Shown here: one piece after another, positions 50,854 to 59,666 of the stretch
How the letters are laid out: each line of letters opens with the position of its first letter
Position numbering within the stretch: position 1 is the first letter of the stretch
Source of the DNA: Pseudomonas maumuensis
GTDB taxonomy: Bacteria > Pseudomonadota > Gammaproteobacteria > Pseudomonadales > Pseudomonadaceae
NCBI RefSeq assembly: GCF_019139675.1
Contig: NZ_CP077077.1
Location: 3,596,001 to 3,660,000, forward strand
Length of the DNA stretch: 64,000 nt
Direction: 5' to 3'
The notes under the pieces: generated by a model
Seen by the model: only the letters and a program-made list of their open reading frames with translations
Told to the model about the DNA's origin: nothing
Database searches by the model: none
Made by a program: the position numbers and the translations under genes

Positions 50854-51684
50854 ATGAGCAACTGGATCGACCTCAGACAGGACGCCGACACCGGCATCGA
50901 GTCGGTCCGCGCCCATTTCACCGGCCACGCCTACGACCCGCACTGGCACGACAGCTTCCTGGTCGGGGTGACCGAACAGGGTGTGCAGCAGTTCAACTGC
51001 CGCCGCGAGCGCCACTGCAGCACGCCCGGCCAGGTGTTCGTGCTCGAGCCAGGCGACCTGCATGACGGCCATGCGCCGACCGTGGAAGGCTTTACCTATT
51101 CGACCCTGTACCTGGACGCCAACTGGCTGGAAACCGAGCTGCGCGCCCTGTTCGAGCACGCCCCCTCAGGCGCCCTGCCCAGCTTCGGCACCCTGCTGCA
51201 CCAGGATCCGCGCCTGGCCGGCGCCACCGCCCGGGCCTTCGAGGCGGTGCATCACGGCGACCTGCGCATCGTCCGCCAGACCGCCCTGGACGACCTGCTG
51301 GCCGGCCTCACCGGCCATCTGCACTGGCGCAAACGCCTGGACCCCGATCCACGCCTGCCGCTCAGTGCGCAACTGGCCCGCGACTACCTGCACGCGCACC
51401 TGGACCAGGACATCGGCCTGGCCGAACTGGCACAGGTCTGCGGCGTCGATCGCTTCCGCCTGACCCGGGCGTTCAAGGCAGCCTTCGGCCTGGCGCCGCA
51501 TGCCTATCTGATCCAGCTGCGCCTGGCCCGCGCGCGGCGGCTGCTGGCCCTGGGCGAAACGCCGGCCAGCGTCGCCACCGCCCTGGGCTTCGCCGACCAG
51601 AGCCACCTGGGCCGCTGGTTCCGCCGCGCCTACCGGCTGACCCCGGCGGACTACCGCAAGCGCTGCTCAAACCTTCCAGACTGA
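50854..51684 (+). CDS. AraC-family regulator
   Basis: A 276-residue AraC regulator of the subgroup with an N-terminal AraC-binding cupin (HWHDSFLVGVTEQGVQQFNCRR, FVLEPGDLHDGHA) and the C-terminal double helix-turn-helix (AELAQVCGVDRFRLTRAFKAAFG and ALGFADQSHLGRWFRRAYRLTPADYRK). Members of this subgroup commonly sit beside and control LysE-type exporters, as here with the gene 50 bases downstream. Confidence 0.9.
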   Translation: MSNWIDLRQDADTGIESVRAHFTGHAYDPHWHDSFLVGVTEQGVQQFNCRRERHCSTPGQVFVLEPGDLHDGHAPTVEGFTYSTLYLDANWLETELRALFEHAPSGALPSFGTLLHQDPRLAGATARAFEAVHHGDLRIVRQTALDDLLAGLTGHLHWRKRLDPDPRLPLSAQLARDYLHAHLDQDIGLAELAQVCGVDRFRLTRAFKAAFGLAPHAYLIQLRLARARRLLALGETPASVATALGFADQSHLGRWFRRAYRLTPADYRKRCSNLPD

Positions 51685-51733
51685 ACACGCGCTGGCCGCG
51701 ACCATGGTGCTTCGATCACACGGAGCCATGACC

Positions 51734-52318
51734 ATGTCGCACTCGCTGTTGCCCTTCATCCTGTTTGCCCTGGCCGCCAGCATCAGCCCCGGCCCGACCA
51801 ACCTGTTGATCCTCGCCCACGGTGCCCGGCGCGGCTTGCGCGCCAGCCTGGCACCGATAGTGGCGGCCTGCTGCGCGGCGGCGGCGGTGGTGTGGCTGGT
51901 GGGAATGGGGCTGGGCTCATTGCTGCTGCGCTACCCCTTGGCGCAAATGGCCATGAGCTGGGCCGGCGCCCTGTGGCTCAGCTGGCTGGCCTGGAAGATG
52001 CTGCGCAGCGCCGGTGCGCCTTTGCTGGCGGGCAGCAAGGGCGGCCTCGATCCGTTGAGCGCCGCCACCCTGCAGGTGGTCAACCCCAAGGTTTGGGTGA
52101 CGGCGGTGGCGATGGTCGGGCTGTTCGCCACCCCGGCACTGCCGATGGGCTGGCTGGCCCTGGTGTTCCTGCTGGTTGCCCTGCCCAGCATGACCGCCTG
52201 GGCATTGATGGGCATCGGCAGTACACGCTGGTTGCGCTCGCCGCGGGCCTTGCGCCTGTTCAACCAGGCTCTGGCGGGGTTGCTGCTGGTGTCGGCCTGG
52301 TCGGCCTTGCTGGTATGA
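51734..52318 (+). CDS. LysE/RhtB-family exporter
   Basis: A 194-residue LysE superfamily protein, slightly short. The signature is AASISPGPTNLLILAHGARRGLR, and VVNPKVWVTAVAMVGLF is the second block. GGAG is eight bases before the ATG at 51734 but only two bases before an in-frame ATG at 51728, so I favour 51734. It is probably in the same transcript as the AraC gene upstream, its likely regulator. Confidence 0.87.
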   Translation: MSHSLLPFILFALAASISPGPTNLLILAHGARRGLRASLAPIVAACCAAAAVVWLVGMGLGSLLLRYPLAQMAMSWAGALWLSWLAWKMLRSAGAPLLAGSKGGLDPLSAATLQVVNPKVWVTAVAMVGLFATPALPMGWLALVFLLVALPSMTAWALMGIGSTRWLRSPRALRLFNQALAGLLLVSAWSALLV

Positions 52319-52325
52319 GCGCCGC

Positions 52326-53219
52326 TCAGGTGCGCCCGGCGCTGGCGGTGCGCAGGCGTATCCCCAGGCGCGGGCCGAACACGTTGATCAACAGGCCCAG
52401 CATCACCAGCAGCGCGCCCCAGCCTTGCGCCTCGCTCAGGCGCTCGCCCAGCAACAGCGCCGCGGAGCTCAGGCCCACCACCGGCACCAGCAGCGAGAAC
52501 GGCGCCACCTTGCCCGCCGGGTGGCGCGACAACAGTTTGCTCCACAGGCTGTAGCCGACCATGGTGGCGACGAACGCCAGGTACGCCAGGGCCAGCACCG
52601 AACTCCAGCCGATGTTGGCCAGGGCATGGCCAATGCGCTCGGGGCCTTCCAGCCACCACGACAGTGCCAGGAACGGCAGCGGCGGAATCAGCCCGCCCCA
52701 GATCACCAGGGCGACCAGGTCCACCTGGCCGAAACGCCGGGTGATGATGTTGCCCATGCCCCACATGGCGCCACCGCACAGGGTCAGCAGCAGCGCGACC
52801 AGCGGCACGTGGCCGCTGTCTTCGCTGCCGATCACCGCCAGGCCGCTGGCGGCCACCAGCAGGCCGAGCACACTGGCCAGGCGCAGCCGCTCGCCAAGAA
52901 ACATGGCGGCGAAGCCCAGGGTGAAGAACGCCTGAGACTGCAGTACCAGCGAGGCCAGCCCAGGCGGCATGCCACTGGCCATGGCCTGGAAAAGGAAGGC
53001 GAACTGGCCCAGGGAAATGGTTGCGCCATAGGCGATCAGCCAGCGCCACGGCAGGTTCGGGCGCTTGATCAGGAACACCGCCGGGAAGGCCACCAGGAGG
53101 AAACGCAGGGCTCCAAGCAGCATCGGCGGCAGGCCGTCAAGCCCCACCTTGATGACCACGAAGTTGACGCCCCAGGCGATGATCACCACCAGGGCGATCA
53201 GCAGGTCCTTGAGTGGCAT
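52326..53219 (-). CDS. EamA/DMT-family exporter
   Basis: A 297-residue ten-helix exporter with two EamA repeats (about 5-135 and 145-285), for example FLFQAMASGMPPGLASLVLQSQAFFTLGFAA. It resembles the E. coli EamA branch that exports O-acetylserine and cysteine. The ATG at 53219 has AAGGA nine bases upstream; an ATG at 53228 would sit directly on that tract. It is convergent with the LysE gene and divergent from the NCS1 permease. The substrate is uncertain. Confidence 0.87.
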   Translation of the reverse strand: MPLKDLLIALVVIIAWGVNFVVIKVGLDGLPPMLLGALRFLLVAFPAVFLIKRPNLPWRWLIAYGATISLGQFAFLFQAMASGMPPGLASLVLQSQAFFTLGFAAMFLGERLRLASVLGLLVAASGLAVIGSEDSGHVPLVALLLTLCGGAMWGMGNIITRRFGQVDLVALVIWGGLIPPLPFLALSWWLEGPERIGHALANIGWSSVLALAYLAFVATMVGYSLWSKLLSRHPAGKVAPFSLLVPVVGLSSAALLLGERLSEAQGWGALLVMLGLLINVFGPRLGIRLRTASAGRT

Positions 53220-53384
53220 TGCAGGCATTCCTTCTTCAAGCTTGTTATAGACATATTTGGTTACAGCATACGGGCATCACGTCGCCGCGGACCAGCACAG
53301 TTGCGTACCAGCCTTGTGTAACAGTCGGCTGTGATGGCCGGCGAACGCCCGGAGAACCCTGCGCAAGCTTCACTTGACCAGACT

Positions 53385-53394
53385 TGTATATACA
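53385..53394. promoter_or_regulatory. Palindrome TGTATATACA before the NCS1 permease
   Basis: A perfect ten-base palindrome (in context CTTGTATATACATGC) lies 85 bases before the permease start. GntR-family repressors bind sites of this TTGTATA-TACAA style. It may also simply be part of a promoter -10 region. No regulator gene is adjacent. Confidence 0.35.
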
Positions 53395-53479
53395 TGCTCA
53401 TATCGGGCTTCGGCCATCCGCCCTGCGTCCCGCCGATGGCCGCCGCCTTTCACAAAAACAACGAAGCGGAGCCTCCCCG

Positions 53480-54877
53480 ATGTCCAGCAAACCCGTGATC
53501 GAGCGCCGCTCGATCGACTACATCCCCGAGTCTGAGCGCCATGGACGCGTCTACAGCCAATTCACCCTGTGGCTGGGAGCCAACCTGCAGATTACCGCGA
53601 TCGTCACCGGCGCCCTGGCCGTGGTGCTGGGCGGCGACGTGTTCTGGTCGTTGATCGGCCTTTTGCTCGGGCAACTGGTCGGCGGCGCGGTGATGGCCCT
53701 GCATGCCGCCCAAGGTCCGCGTCTGGGGCTGCCGCAGATGATTTCCAGCCGCGTGCAGTTCGGCGTGTACGGCGCGGCCATCCCCATGGCCCTGGTGTGC
53801 CTGATGTACCTGGGCTTTACCGCCACCGGCACGGTGCTGTCCGGCCAGGCCATCGGCCAGTTGCTGAGCATCAGCGACAGCGCCGGCATCCTCATCTTCG
53901 CCGGGGTGATCGTGCTGGCGACCCTGGCCGGCTACCGGGTGATCCACTGGATCGGCCGGGTGGCCAGCGTGCTGGGGATCATCGCCTTCGTCTACCTGTT
54001 CAGCCGCATCCTGATGCTGGCCGATATCGGCCAGTTGCTCGACAACCGCCACTTCAGCTGGGCCAGCTTCCTGCTCGCGGTGTCGCTGGCCGCCTCCTGG
54101 CAGATCGCCTTCGGCCCTTATGTGGCCGACTACTCGCGCTACCTGCCCAGCCACACCTCGCCACTCAAGACCTTCCTCGCCGCCGGCCTGGGTTCGGTGC
54201 TCGGCGCCCAGGCCTCGATGATCCTCGGCGTGTTCGCCGCGGCCATCGCCGGTGGCCAGTTCTCCGGCCGCGAGGTGGCCTATATCGTCGGCCTGGGCGG
54301 TGCCGGTACCACGGCGGCGCTGCTGTACTTCTGCATCGCCTTCGGCAAGGTGACCATCTCGACCCTAAACAGCTACGGCAGCTTCATGTGCATCGCCACG
54401 ATCATCAGCGGCTTCCGTGGCCACCTGCAGATCAGCCGCGTGCAGCGCCTGGTGTTCGTGCTCGGCATCGTCGGCGCGGCGACCCTGGTCGCGCTGCTCG
54501 GGCAGCACTCGTTCCTCAGCGCGTTCAAGTCGTTCATCCTGTTCCTGCTGACCTTCTTCGTGCCCTGGAGCGCGGTGAACCTGGTGGACTACTACTTCAT
54601 CACCAAGGAACGCTATGACATTCCGGCACTGGCCGACCCGGATGGCCGCTACGGACGCTGGAACTGGCCAGGCATCGGCGTGTACACCTTCGGCGTGCTG
54701 GTGCAGATGCCGTTCATCGACACCAAGCTGTACACCGGGCCCATGGTCGCGCACCTGGGCGGCGTGGACGTGTCGTGGCTGATCGGCCTGGTGGTACCCA
54801 GCGTGCTGTATTACTGCGTGGCGCGCCGTCGGGCGGCCCAGGCACCGGCAAGCATCATCGTGCCGCAGACCCATTGA
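53480..54877 (+). CDS. NCS1-family nucleobase permease (CodB/purine-cytosine permease type)
   Basis: A 465-residue inner-membrane carrier with twelve hydrophobic helices. It belongs to the cytosine/purines, uracil, thiamine, allantoin family (RSIDYIPESERHGRVYSQFTLWLGANLQ at the N-terminus, SRVQFGVYGAAIP in helix 3, FGPYVADYSRYLP around the centre). This last block is the nucleobase-binding region of NCS1 carriers. The precise base or hydantoin transported is not readable. GGAG is nine bases before ATG 53480. A strong hairpin follows the stop. Confidence 0.88.
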   Translation: MSSKPVIERRSIDYIPESERHGRVYSQFTLWLGANLQITAIVTGALAVVLGGDVFWSLIGLLLGQLVGGAVMALHAAQGPRLGLPQMISSRVQFGVYGAAIPMALVCLMYLGFTATGTVLSGQAIGQLLSISDSAGILIFAGVIVLATLAGYRVIHWIGRVASVLGIIAFVYLFSRILMLADIGQLLDNRHFSWASFLLAVSLAASWQIAFGPYVADYSRYLPSHTSPLKTFLAAGLGSVLGAQASMILGVFAAAIAGGQFSGREVAYIVGLGGAGTTAALLYFCIAFGKVTISTLNSYGSFMCIATIISGFRGHLQISRVQRLVFVLGIVGAATLVALLGQHSFLSAFKSFILFLLTFFVPWSAVNLVDYYFITKERYDIPALADPDGRYGRWNWPGIGVYTFGVLVQMPFIDTKLYTGPMVAHLGGVDVSWLIGLVVPSVLYYCVARRRAAQAPASIIVPQTH

Positions 54878-54891
54878 GCTGAACACCCTCA

Positions 54892-54924
54892 AGCCTGGGA
54901 GCGGCGCAGCACCGCTCCCAGGCT
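54892..54924 (+). terminator. Strong hairpin after the NCS1 permease gene
   Basis: AGCCTGGGAGCGG (54892-54904) pairs exactly with CCGCTCCCAGGCT (54912-54924) around a seven-base loop. The T tract is absent, but stem strength and position support transcription termination. Confidence 0.65.
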
Positions 54925-55008
54925 GCATCAGGCCAAAACAGCGCTGTCATCTTTCAGTCAGATCTCTGTCGTAATCTGCGGTGCAACTCTGTGCCACAGG
55001 TCTCCGGC

Positions 55009-56316
55009 ATGCCTCGCCTGCTTCCCCTACTGCTGTGCCTGCTTGCAAGCCTGGCTTGCGCCGAGCCCGCGCAACTGCGTATCCAGGGCTCCAACACCAT
55101 CGGCGCGGCGCTTGGCCCAGCCTTGGTGCGGGGTCTGTTGCAAGCGCAGGGCGCGAGCGCCATCGAACGCCAGCCTGGTACCTCCGCCAACGAGACCACG
55201 CTTCACGCTGTTGATCGCAACGGCCTGCCCTTGCGCATCGACATCGCCGCCCACGGCACCAGCACCGGCTTCGCCGCGTTGGCCCGGGGCGAAGCGGACC
55301 TGGCCGCGGCCTCGCGACCGATCAGTGACAGCGAGGTGCAACAGTTGCAGGCCCTGGGCAACCTGCGCGGCGCGGGCTCGGAGCAGGTCATCGCCCTGGA
55401 TGGCGTGGCGGTGATCACCCATCCGGACAACCCCCTCGCGCAACTGACCACCGCGCAATTGGCGCAGGTGTTTGCCGGGCAGTTGCAGCGCTGGGAACAG
55501 CTGGGCGTGCCGGGCGGGGCGATCCACCTGTATGCCCGCGATGACCGCTCCGGCACCTTCGAGACCTTCAAGGCCCTGGTGCTTGCCCCGCACAACCAGG
55601 CGCTGGCCCCACAGGCACGCCGCTTCGAGTCCGCCGATGCGCTGGCCGCCCAGGTCATGGCCGACCGCCAGGCCATCGGCTTCAGTGGCCTGGGCACGGT
55701 CCACCAGGCCAAGGTGCTGGCGGTGGCCGAGGGTGACGCGCCTGCCCTGCTCCCCAGCCGCGCCTTGGTGGCCAGCGAAGACTACCCGCTGTCGCGTCGC
55801 CTGTTCTTCTACCTGCCCGCCCACGCCACGCCCCAGGCCAAGGCCCTGGCGGAGTTCGCCCAAAGTCCCGCCGGACAGGCGATCGTCGCCGACCAGGGGT
55901 TCGTCTCCCAGCAGATCAAGCCACAGCCGGTAGCGGCCCAGGCCGACATGCCGCCGCGCTACCGGGCACTGGCCAACGAAGCGCAACGCCTGAGCGTCAA
56001 CTTCCGCTTTCAGGAAGGCAGCGCCAGCCTCGACAACAAGGCCCTGCGCGATGTGCAACGGGTCGGCGACTACCTGCGCCAGGCCGGCAAGCTGCAGGGC
56101 AAAGTGGTGCTGGTGGGTTTCGGCGACCCCAAGGAGACGCCGGGGCGCGCCGCCCTGCTGTCGCGGCTGCGGGCCATGGCAGTGCGTCGCGAACTGGCCC
56201 GGGCCGGGGTGCAGGCCAAGGACGTGACGGGCATGGGCGACGAACTGCCAGTGGCCGACAACGACCAGGAACAGGGACGTCTGCGCAACCGCCGGGTCGA
56301 GGTCTGGGTGTACTGA
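55009..56316 (+). CDS. PstS-like phosphate-binding domain fused to an OmpA domain
   Basis: A 435-residue exported protein. A signal peptide (MPRLLPLLLCLLASLACA) is followed by a periplasmic-binding domain of the PstS type (about 24-305; LRIQGSNTIGAALGPALV, HGTSTGFAALARGEADLAAASRPIS, YARDDRSGTFETFK). A C-terminal OmpA-like domain (about 325-435) ends QEQGRLRNRRVEVWV, with the NxRRVEV peptidoglycan-binding motif. It may hold a phosphate-like ligand at the cell wall instead of feeding an ABC importer, as no permease is nearby (inference). It is convergent with the sensor kinase gene. Confidence 0.85.
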   Translation: MPRLLPLLLCLLASLACAEPAQLRIQGSNTIGAALGPALVRGLLQAQGASAIERQPGTSANETTLHAVDRNGLPLRIDIAAHGTSTGFAALARGEADLAAASRPISDSEVQQLQALGNLRGAGSEQVIALDGVAVITHPDNPLAQLTTAQLAQVFAGQLQRWEQLGVPGGAIHLYARDDRSGTFETFKALVLAPHNQALAPQARRFESADALAAQVMADRQAIGFSGLGTVHQAKVLAVAEGDAPALLPSRALVASEDYPLSRRLFFYLPAHATPQAKALAEFAQSPAGQAIVADQGFVSQQIKPQPVAAQADMPPRYRALANEAQRLSVNFRFQEGSASLDNKALRDVQRVGDYLRQAGKLQGKVVLVGFGDPKETPGRAALLSRLRAMAVRRELARAGVQAKDVTGMGDELPVADNDQEQGRLRNRRVEVWVY

Positions 56317-56321
56317 CCCGC

Positions 56322-57656
56322 TCAACGCCCGTCGGGCAATTCGACCCGAGCCACCAGTCCGCCGCCGTTGCGATTGCGCAGGGTCAGCTCGCCGCCTTGT
56401 TCGCGCACGCTGGCACGGGCCGCCGAGAGCCCGAGGCCAACGCCGCCGGTGTCGCGGTTGCGCGACCCCTCCAGCCGGTAGAACGGGTCGAACACCCGCA
56501 GCAGAGCCTCTTCGGGAATGCCCGGCCCGCGGTCGCAGACTTCGATGACGATCAGGTGCGCGGTATGGCTCAGGGTGATATGCGGGTCACGGGCATACTT
56601 CATGGCATTTTCCAGCAGGTTGACGATCACCCGCTTGGTCGCCAGCGGGCGGCCGTCATGCACCAGGTGCGCCGGCCCCTTGAAGGTGACGGCGAGCTGC
56701 TGGTCGCGGTAGTCGTCGACCAGGGTCTGCAACAGCTCCGACAGGTCGTAGGCCGTGCGCTGCTCAAGCTGCGTGCCTTCGCGGAAGAACGCCAGGGCCT
56801 CGTTGATCATGCTCTGCATCTCTTCCACATCGCGGATCAGCTTGTGCTTGTGGTCCAGGTCCGCCATGAACTCGCTGCGCAGGCGCAGGCGTGTCAGCGG
56901 GGCGCGCAGATCGTGGGAGATGGCCGCCAGCATGTGGGTACGCTCGCGAATGAAGTGCTGGATCTGCGCCTGCATGGTGTTGAAGGCGATGATCGCCTGG
57001 CGGATCTCCTCGGGCCCTTCGATGTCGATGGGAGGGGCCTGCAGGTCGCCACCGAAACGTCGCGCCGCGCTGGCAAAACGCTGCAAGGGCGCGGCCAGCT
57101 GGCGGGTGGCGAGCCAGGCCACCAACAAGGTCGCCACCAGCCCCAGGCCGATGACCACCGCTAGGCGCGCCGTTACGCTCAGGCCCCAGCTGCGCTCCGG
57201 CGGCACGAACAACAACCAGCTGTCATCAGCCAGGGCGACCAGCGCCACGTAGTGGGCCTCGGGGCTGCCCTTGGGCCAGTCGTCGGGGTTGTAGACCTCG
57301 ATGACGCGTGCCGGCCCCAGCAACTGCCCCATCGCCGGCACCTGGCCGGAGGTAAGCTGCACGCCAGGACCGGGCAGGCCGAAATCGCTGCGCTGGGTGC
57401 TCCAGGTCACCTCCAGGGTCGGCGTGCTCGCTGCCTGGGCCAGTTGGCTGCGCAGCGCCGGCGGTGCGCGCTCGATCACCCGCGTGGTCACGGCGATCTG
57501 CTCGAGCAGCCCGGTGCGGTCGATGGGTGGGCGCGCCCAGCTACCCGCCAGTTGGACGAACAAGGCGTTGAACGCCAGCGAAGCCAGCAACGCGACGAAG
57601 ATGGTCAGGGCGATCCGTTTGCGCAAGGTATCGCGGCCCAGCAGGCGACGAATCAT
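56322..57656 (-). CDS. Sensor histidine kinase (EnvZ-like)
   Basis: A 444-residue inner-membrane kinase. Helix at about 14-36, periplasmic domain 37-158, second helix 163-186, HAMP to about 240. The H-box AAISHDLRAPL has His248, the N-box is NLLENAMKYA and the G boxes are DRGPGIP and GGVGLGLS. It overlaps the response regulator gene by four bases (ATGA), so it is transcribed after it. It is convergent with the PstS-OmpA gene, five bases apart. The signal is unknown. Confidence 0.9.
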   Translation of the reverse strand: MIRRLLGRDTLRKRIALTIFVALLASLAFNALFVQLAGSWARPPIDRTGLLEQIAVTTRVIERAPPALRSQLAQAASTPTLEVTWSTQRSDFGLPGPGVQLTSGQVPAMGQLLGPARVIEVYNPDDWPKGSPEAHYVALVALADDSWLLFVPPERSWGLSVTARLAVVIGLGLVATLLVAWLATRQLAAPLQRFASAARRFGGDLQAPPIDIEGPEEIRQAIIAFNTMQAQIQHFIRERTHMLAAISHDLRAPLTRLRLRSEFMADLDHKHKLIRDVEEMQSMINEALAFFREGTQLEQRTAYDLSELLQTLVDDYRDQQLAVTFKGPAHLVHDGRPLATKRVIVNLLENAMKYARDPHITLSHTAHLIVIEVCDRGPGIPEEALLRVFDPFYRLEGSRNRDTGGVGLGLSAARASVREQGGELTLRNRNGGGLVARVELPDGR

Positions 57657-58360
57657 GAGCGAGTGACCTTGGCGCTGAACAGGTAACCGCCATTGCGCAC
57701 GGTGCGGATCAGGTCCGGGCGCTTGCTGTCGGGCTCGATCTTGCGCCGCAGCCGGCTGACCTGCACATCGATGCTGCGGTCGTAGGCGTCATGGCCCTGG
57801 CCACGGGTCAGGTCGATCAATTGCTCGCGGGTGAGGATGCGCTGGGGATGTTCGAGAAACACCACCAGCAGGTCGAACTCGGCGCCGGACAGCGGGATCA
57901 TCACCTGCTCGGGCGAACGCAGCTCGCGGCAGGTGACGTCCAGGTGCCAGCCGGCGAAACCGATCACCGGCCTGGCCGCCTCGCCGCGCGGGGCCTGCTC
58001 GCCGGCGCGACGTTGCACGGCACGCAGGCGGGCCAGCAGTTCGCGCGGGTCGAAAGGCTTGGTCAGGTAGTCGTCGGCGCCCAGTTCCAGGCCGATGATG
58101 CGGTCGCTCAGCTCGGCCATGGCGGTAAGCATGATGACCGGCACCCCGACCTGCGCACGCAGTTTCTGGCACAGGCTCAGGCCGCCTTCGCCCGGCAGCA
58201 TCAGGTCAAGGATGATCGCGTCCGGGCACTGGCGCTCGATGGCCGCCCACATCGCCTGGCCTTCGGCGGCCAGGTCCACCTCGTAGCCCTGCTGGACGAA
58301 GAACTGCTTCAGCAGGGCGAGGATTTCCACATCGTCATCGACGATCAGCAGTCTGCTCAC
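57653..58360 (-). CDS. OmpR-family response regulator
   Basis: A 235-residue regulator. Receiver domain 1-120 with Asp8-Asp10 acidic cluster, phospho-acceptor Asp52 and the Lys in YLTKPF; winged helix at about 135-232 ending LIRTVRNGGYLFS. GTG 58360 begins the family-conserved VSRLLIVDDD; an ATG at 58399 would add 13 residues without homology. Its stop overlaps the kinase start. Confidence 0.9.
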   Translation of the reverse strand: MSRLLIVDDDVEILALLKQFFVQQGYEVDLAAEGQAMWAAIERQCPDAIILDLMLPGEGGLSLCQKLRAQVGVPVIMLTAMAELSDRIIGLELGADDYLTKPFDPRELLARLRAVQRRAGEQAPRGEAARPVIGFAGWHLDVTCRELRSPEQVMIPLSGAEFDLLVVFLEHPQRILTREQLIDLTRGQGHDAYDRSIDVQVSRLRRKIEPDSKRPDLIRTVRNGGYLFSAKVTRS

Positions 58361-58520
58361 GGTGGTACAGGTCCGGAAAAAAGGCGTATCTAAAACCATT
58401 GCGCCGCCCGGGTCATTTATTTCAATCGAGCAACATTTCGTCACGCCCGACACGATTCGGACATCACCTGGCAAACATTGCCCTGCACCCTGCGGGCCTT
58501 CCACTCGCCGAGGGCTCCCC

Positions 58521-58859
58521 ATGAAGATAGCCGACAGCCGCAACAGTACCGATATTCAAGAAGGTTCCGCCCCCCTGATTCTCAGCCAGCGCCACACCAG
58601 CCGCGGCCAGACCGGCTCACTGATCGTGCAGCAGGAGAGCCTGGGCCTGGCGGACGACCTGGGCTACATCACCCTGCGGCGCTACTTCGAGCATTACGAC
58701 CCGGGCTGTGGCGAATGGGTCGAATACAGCCATACCGTGCCCATCCGTGAGCTGATCCACTGGCTGATGGCGCATGGCAAGTTGCAGATCCAGGCCTCGC
58801 AGGACGCGCCCCCGACCCAGGCCTGGCAGGCCGCCGCGCAAGAGGAGCGCCGCCCATGA
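58521..58859 (+). CDS. Hypothetical protein preceding a DUF3313-like lipoprotein
   Basis: A 112-residue soluble protein (MKIADSRNSTDIQ...), with a likely structured core TGSLIVQQESLGLADDLGYITLRRYFEHY and a helix IRELIHWLMAHGKLQIQ. I recognise no domain. Its stop overlaps the following lipoprotein gene (ATGA), so the two form an operon. It is divergent from the response-regulator gene, 160 bases apart, and may be a target of that system (inference). Confidence 0.6.
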   Translation: MKIADSRNSTDIQEGSAPLILSQRHTSRGQTGSLIVQQESLGLADDLGYITLRRYFEHYDPGCGEWVEYSHTVPIRELIHWLMAHGKLQIQASQDAPPTQAWQAAAQEERRP

Positions 58860-59515
58860 GTCGCCGGCATCTGCTGACGGTCATGCTGACCACCACCCTG
58901 AGCCTGTCGGCATGCAGCAGCAACAAGCCGGCACAGGCCGGGTTTCTCAAGGACTACGGCCTGCTCACCCCGCACCAGGCGCCGTCTGGCGGTACCGTGC
59001 TGAGCTGGGCCGACCCCAAGTGGCCACGGGGGCGCTATATCGAGGTCTACCTGGCGCCGAGCCGCTTCTACCCGGCACCCGAGCCGAGCCCGCGCATTCC
59101 CCAGGCTACTCTCGCCTCGATCACCCACTATTACGACGCGGTACTGCGCAAGGAAATCGGCAAGGTGATGAAGGTGGTGGACACCCCCGGCCCGAACACG
59201 CTGGTGGTCAGGCCGGCCATCACCCACATCAGCGCCGACGCACAACCCTTGCGGTTCTACGAATGGCTGCCGATCACCCTGGTCGCGGCTGGAGTGAGCA
59301 GTGCCGTGGGGCTGCGCGACCGGGACAGTGAGATCGCCACCGAATTGTCGTTCGAAGCCGGCACAGGCGGGCGAGTGGTGGGCGAGGCGATGCTCGCAGG
59401 CACTGGCGTGCCGCTTGAGAACGACCGCCAGGTGATGACGGCCGCCAACGTCAAGGCCGTGCTCGATGGTTGGGGCGTCGACCTGCGCCAGGCGTATGCG
59501 GCGCCCCTCAGATAA
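58856..59515 (+). CDS. DUF3313-like lipoprotein
   Basis: A 219-residue lipoprotein (signal MSRRHLLTVMLTTTLSLSAC, lipobox LSAC). The mature part matches the DUF3313 style: FLKDYGLLTPHQ, KWPRGRYIEVYLAPSRFYP, a helix in the middle (ASITHYYDAVLRKEIGK) and a C-terminal domain with VDTPGPNTLVVRPAITHI. Function unknown; the family is envelope-located. It is co-transcribed with the hypothetical gene before it. Confidence 0.78.
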   Translation: MSRRHLLTVMLTTTLSLSACSSNKPAQAGFLKDYGLLTPHQAPSGGTVLSWADPKWPRGRYIEVYLAPSRFYPAPEPSPRIPQATLASITHYYDAVLRKEIGKVMKVVDTPGPNTLVVRPAITHISADAQPLRFYEWLPITLVAAGVSSAVGLRDRDSEIATELSFEAGTGGRVVGEAMLAGTGVPLENDRQVMTAANVKAVLDGWGVDLRQAYAAPLR

Positions 59516-59557
59516 TGTGCCGTGCCGGTGTGTGGGCAGACTGCCTTCAAAGACCTC

Positions 59558-59639
59558 ATCGCTGGCAAGCCAGCTCCCACAGGAATAGCGCAAGACTCAA
59601 GAACTGCGCGGGCGAGGTGGGAGCTGGCTTGCCAGCGAT
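59558..59639. repeat. REP-type inverted pair (BIME-like) 3, different family from pairs 1 and 2
   Basis: The 23-base arm starting ATCGCTGGCAAGCCAGC (59558-59580) is exactly inverted at 59617-59639, with 36 bases between. The core is the common CTGGCAAGCCAGCTCCCAC type of Pseudomonas REP, distinct from the GCGGGCTTGCCCCGC type at 9686 and 27124. It lies between convergent genes. Confidence 0.8.
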
Positions 59640-59666
59640 GCGCCGCGTCAGCGGCGCGCTGTCGAC

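Noticed and set aside
58360..58399. ATG 58399 as start of the response regulator
   Set aside because: It adds 13 residues with no homology to receiver domains, while GTG 58360 begins the conserved SRLLIVDDD strand.
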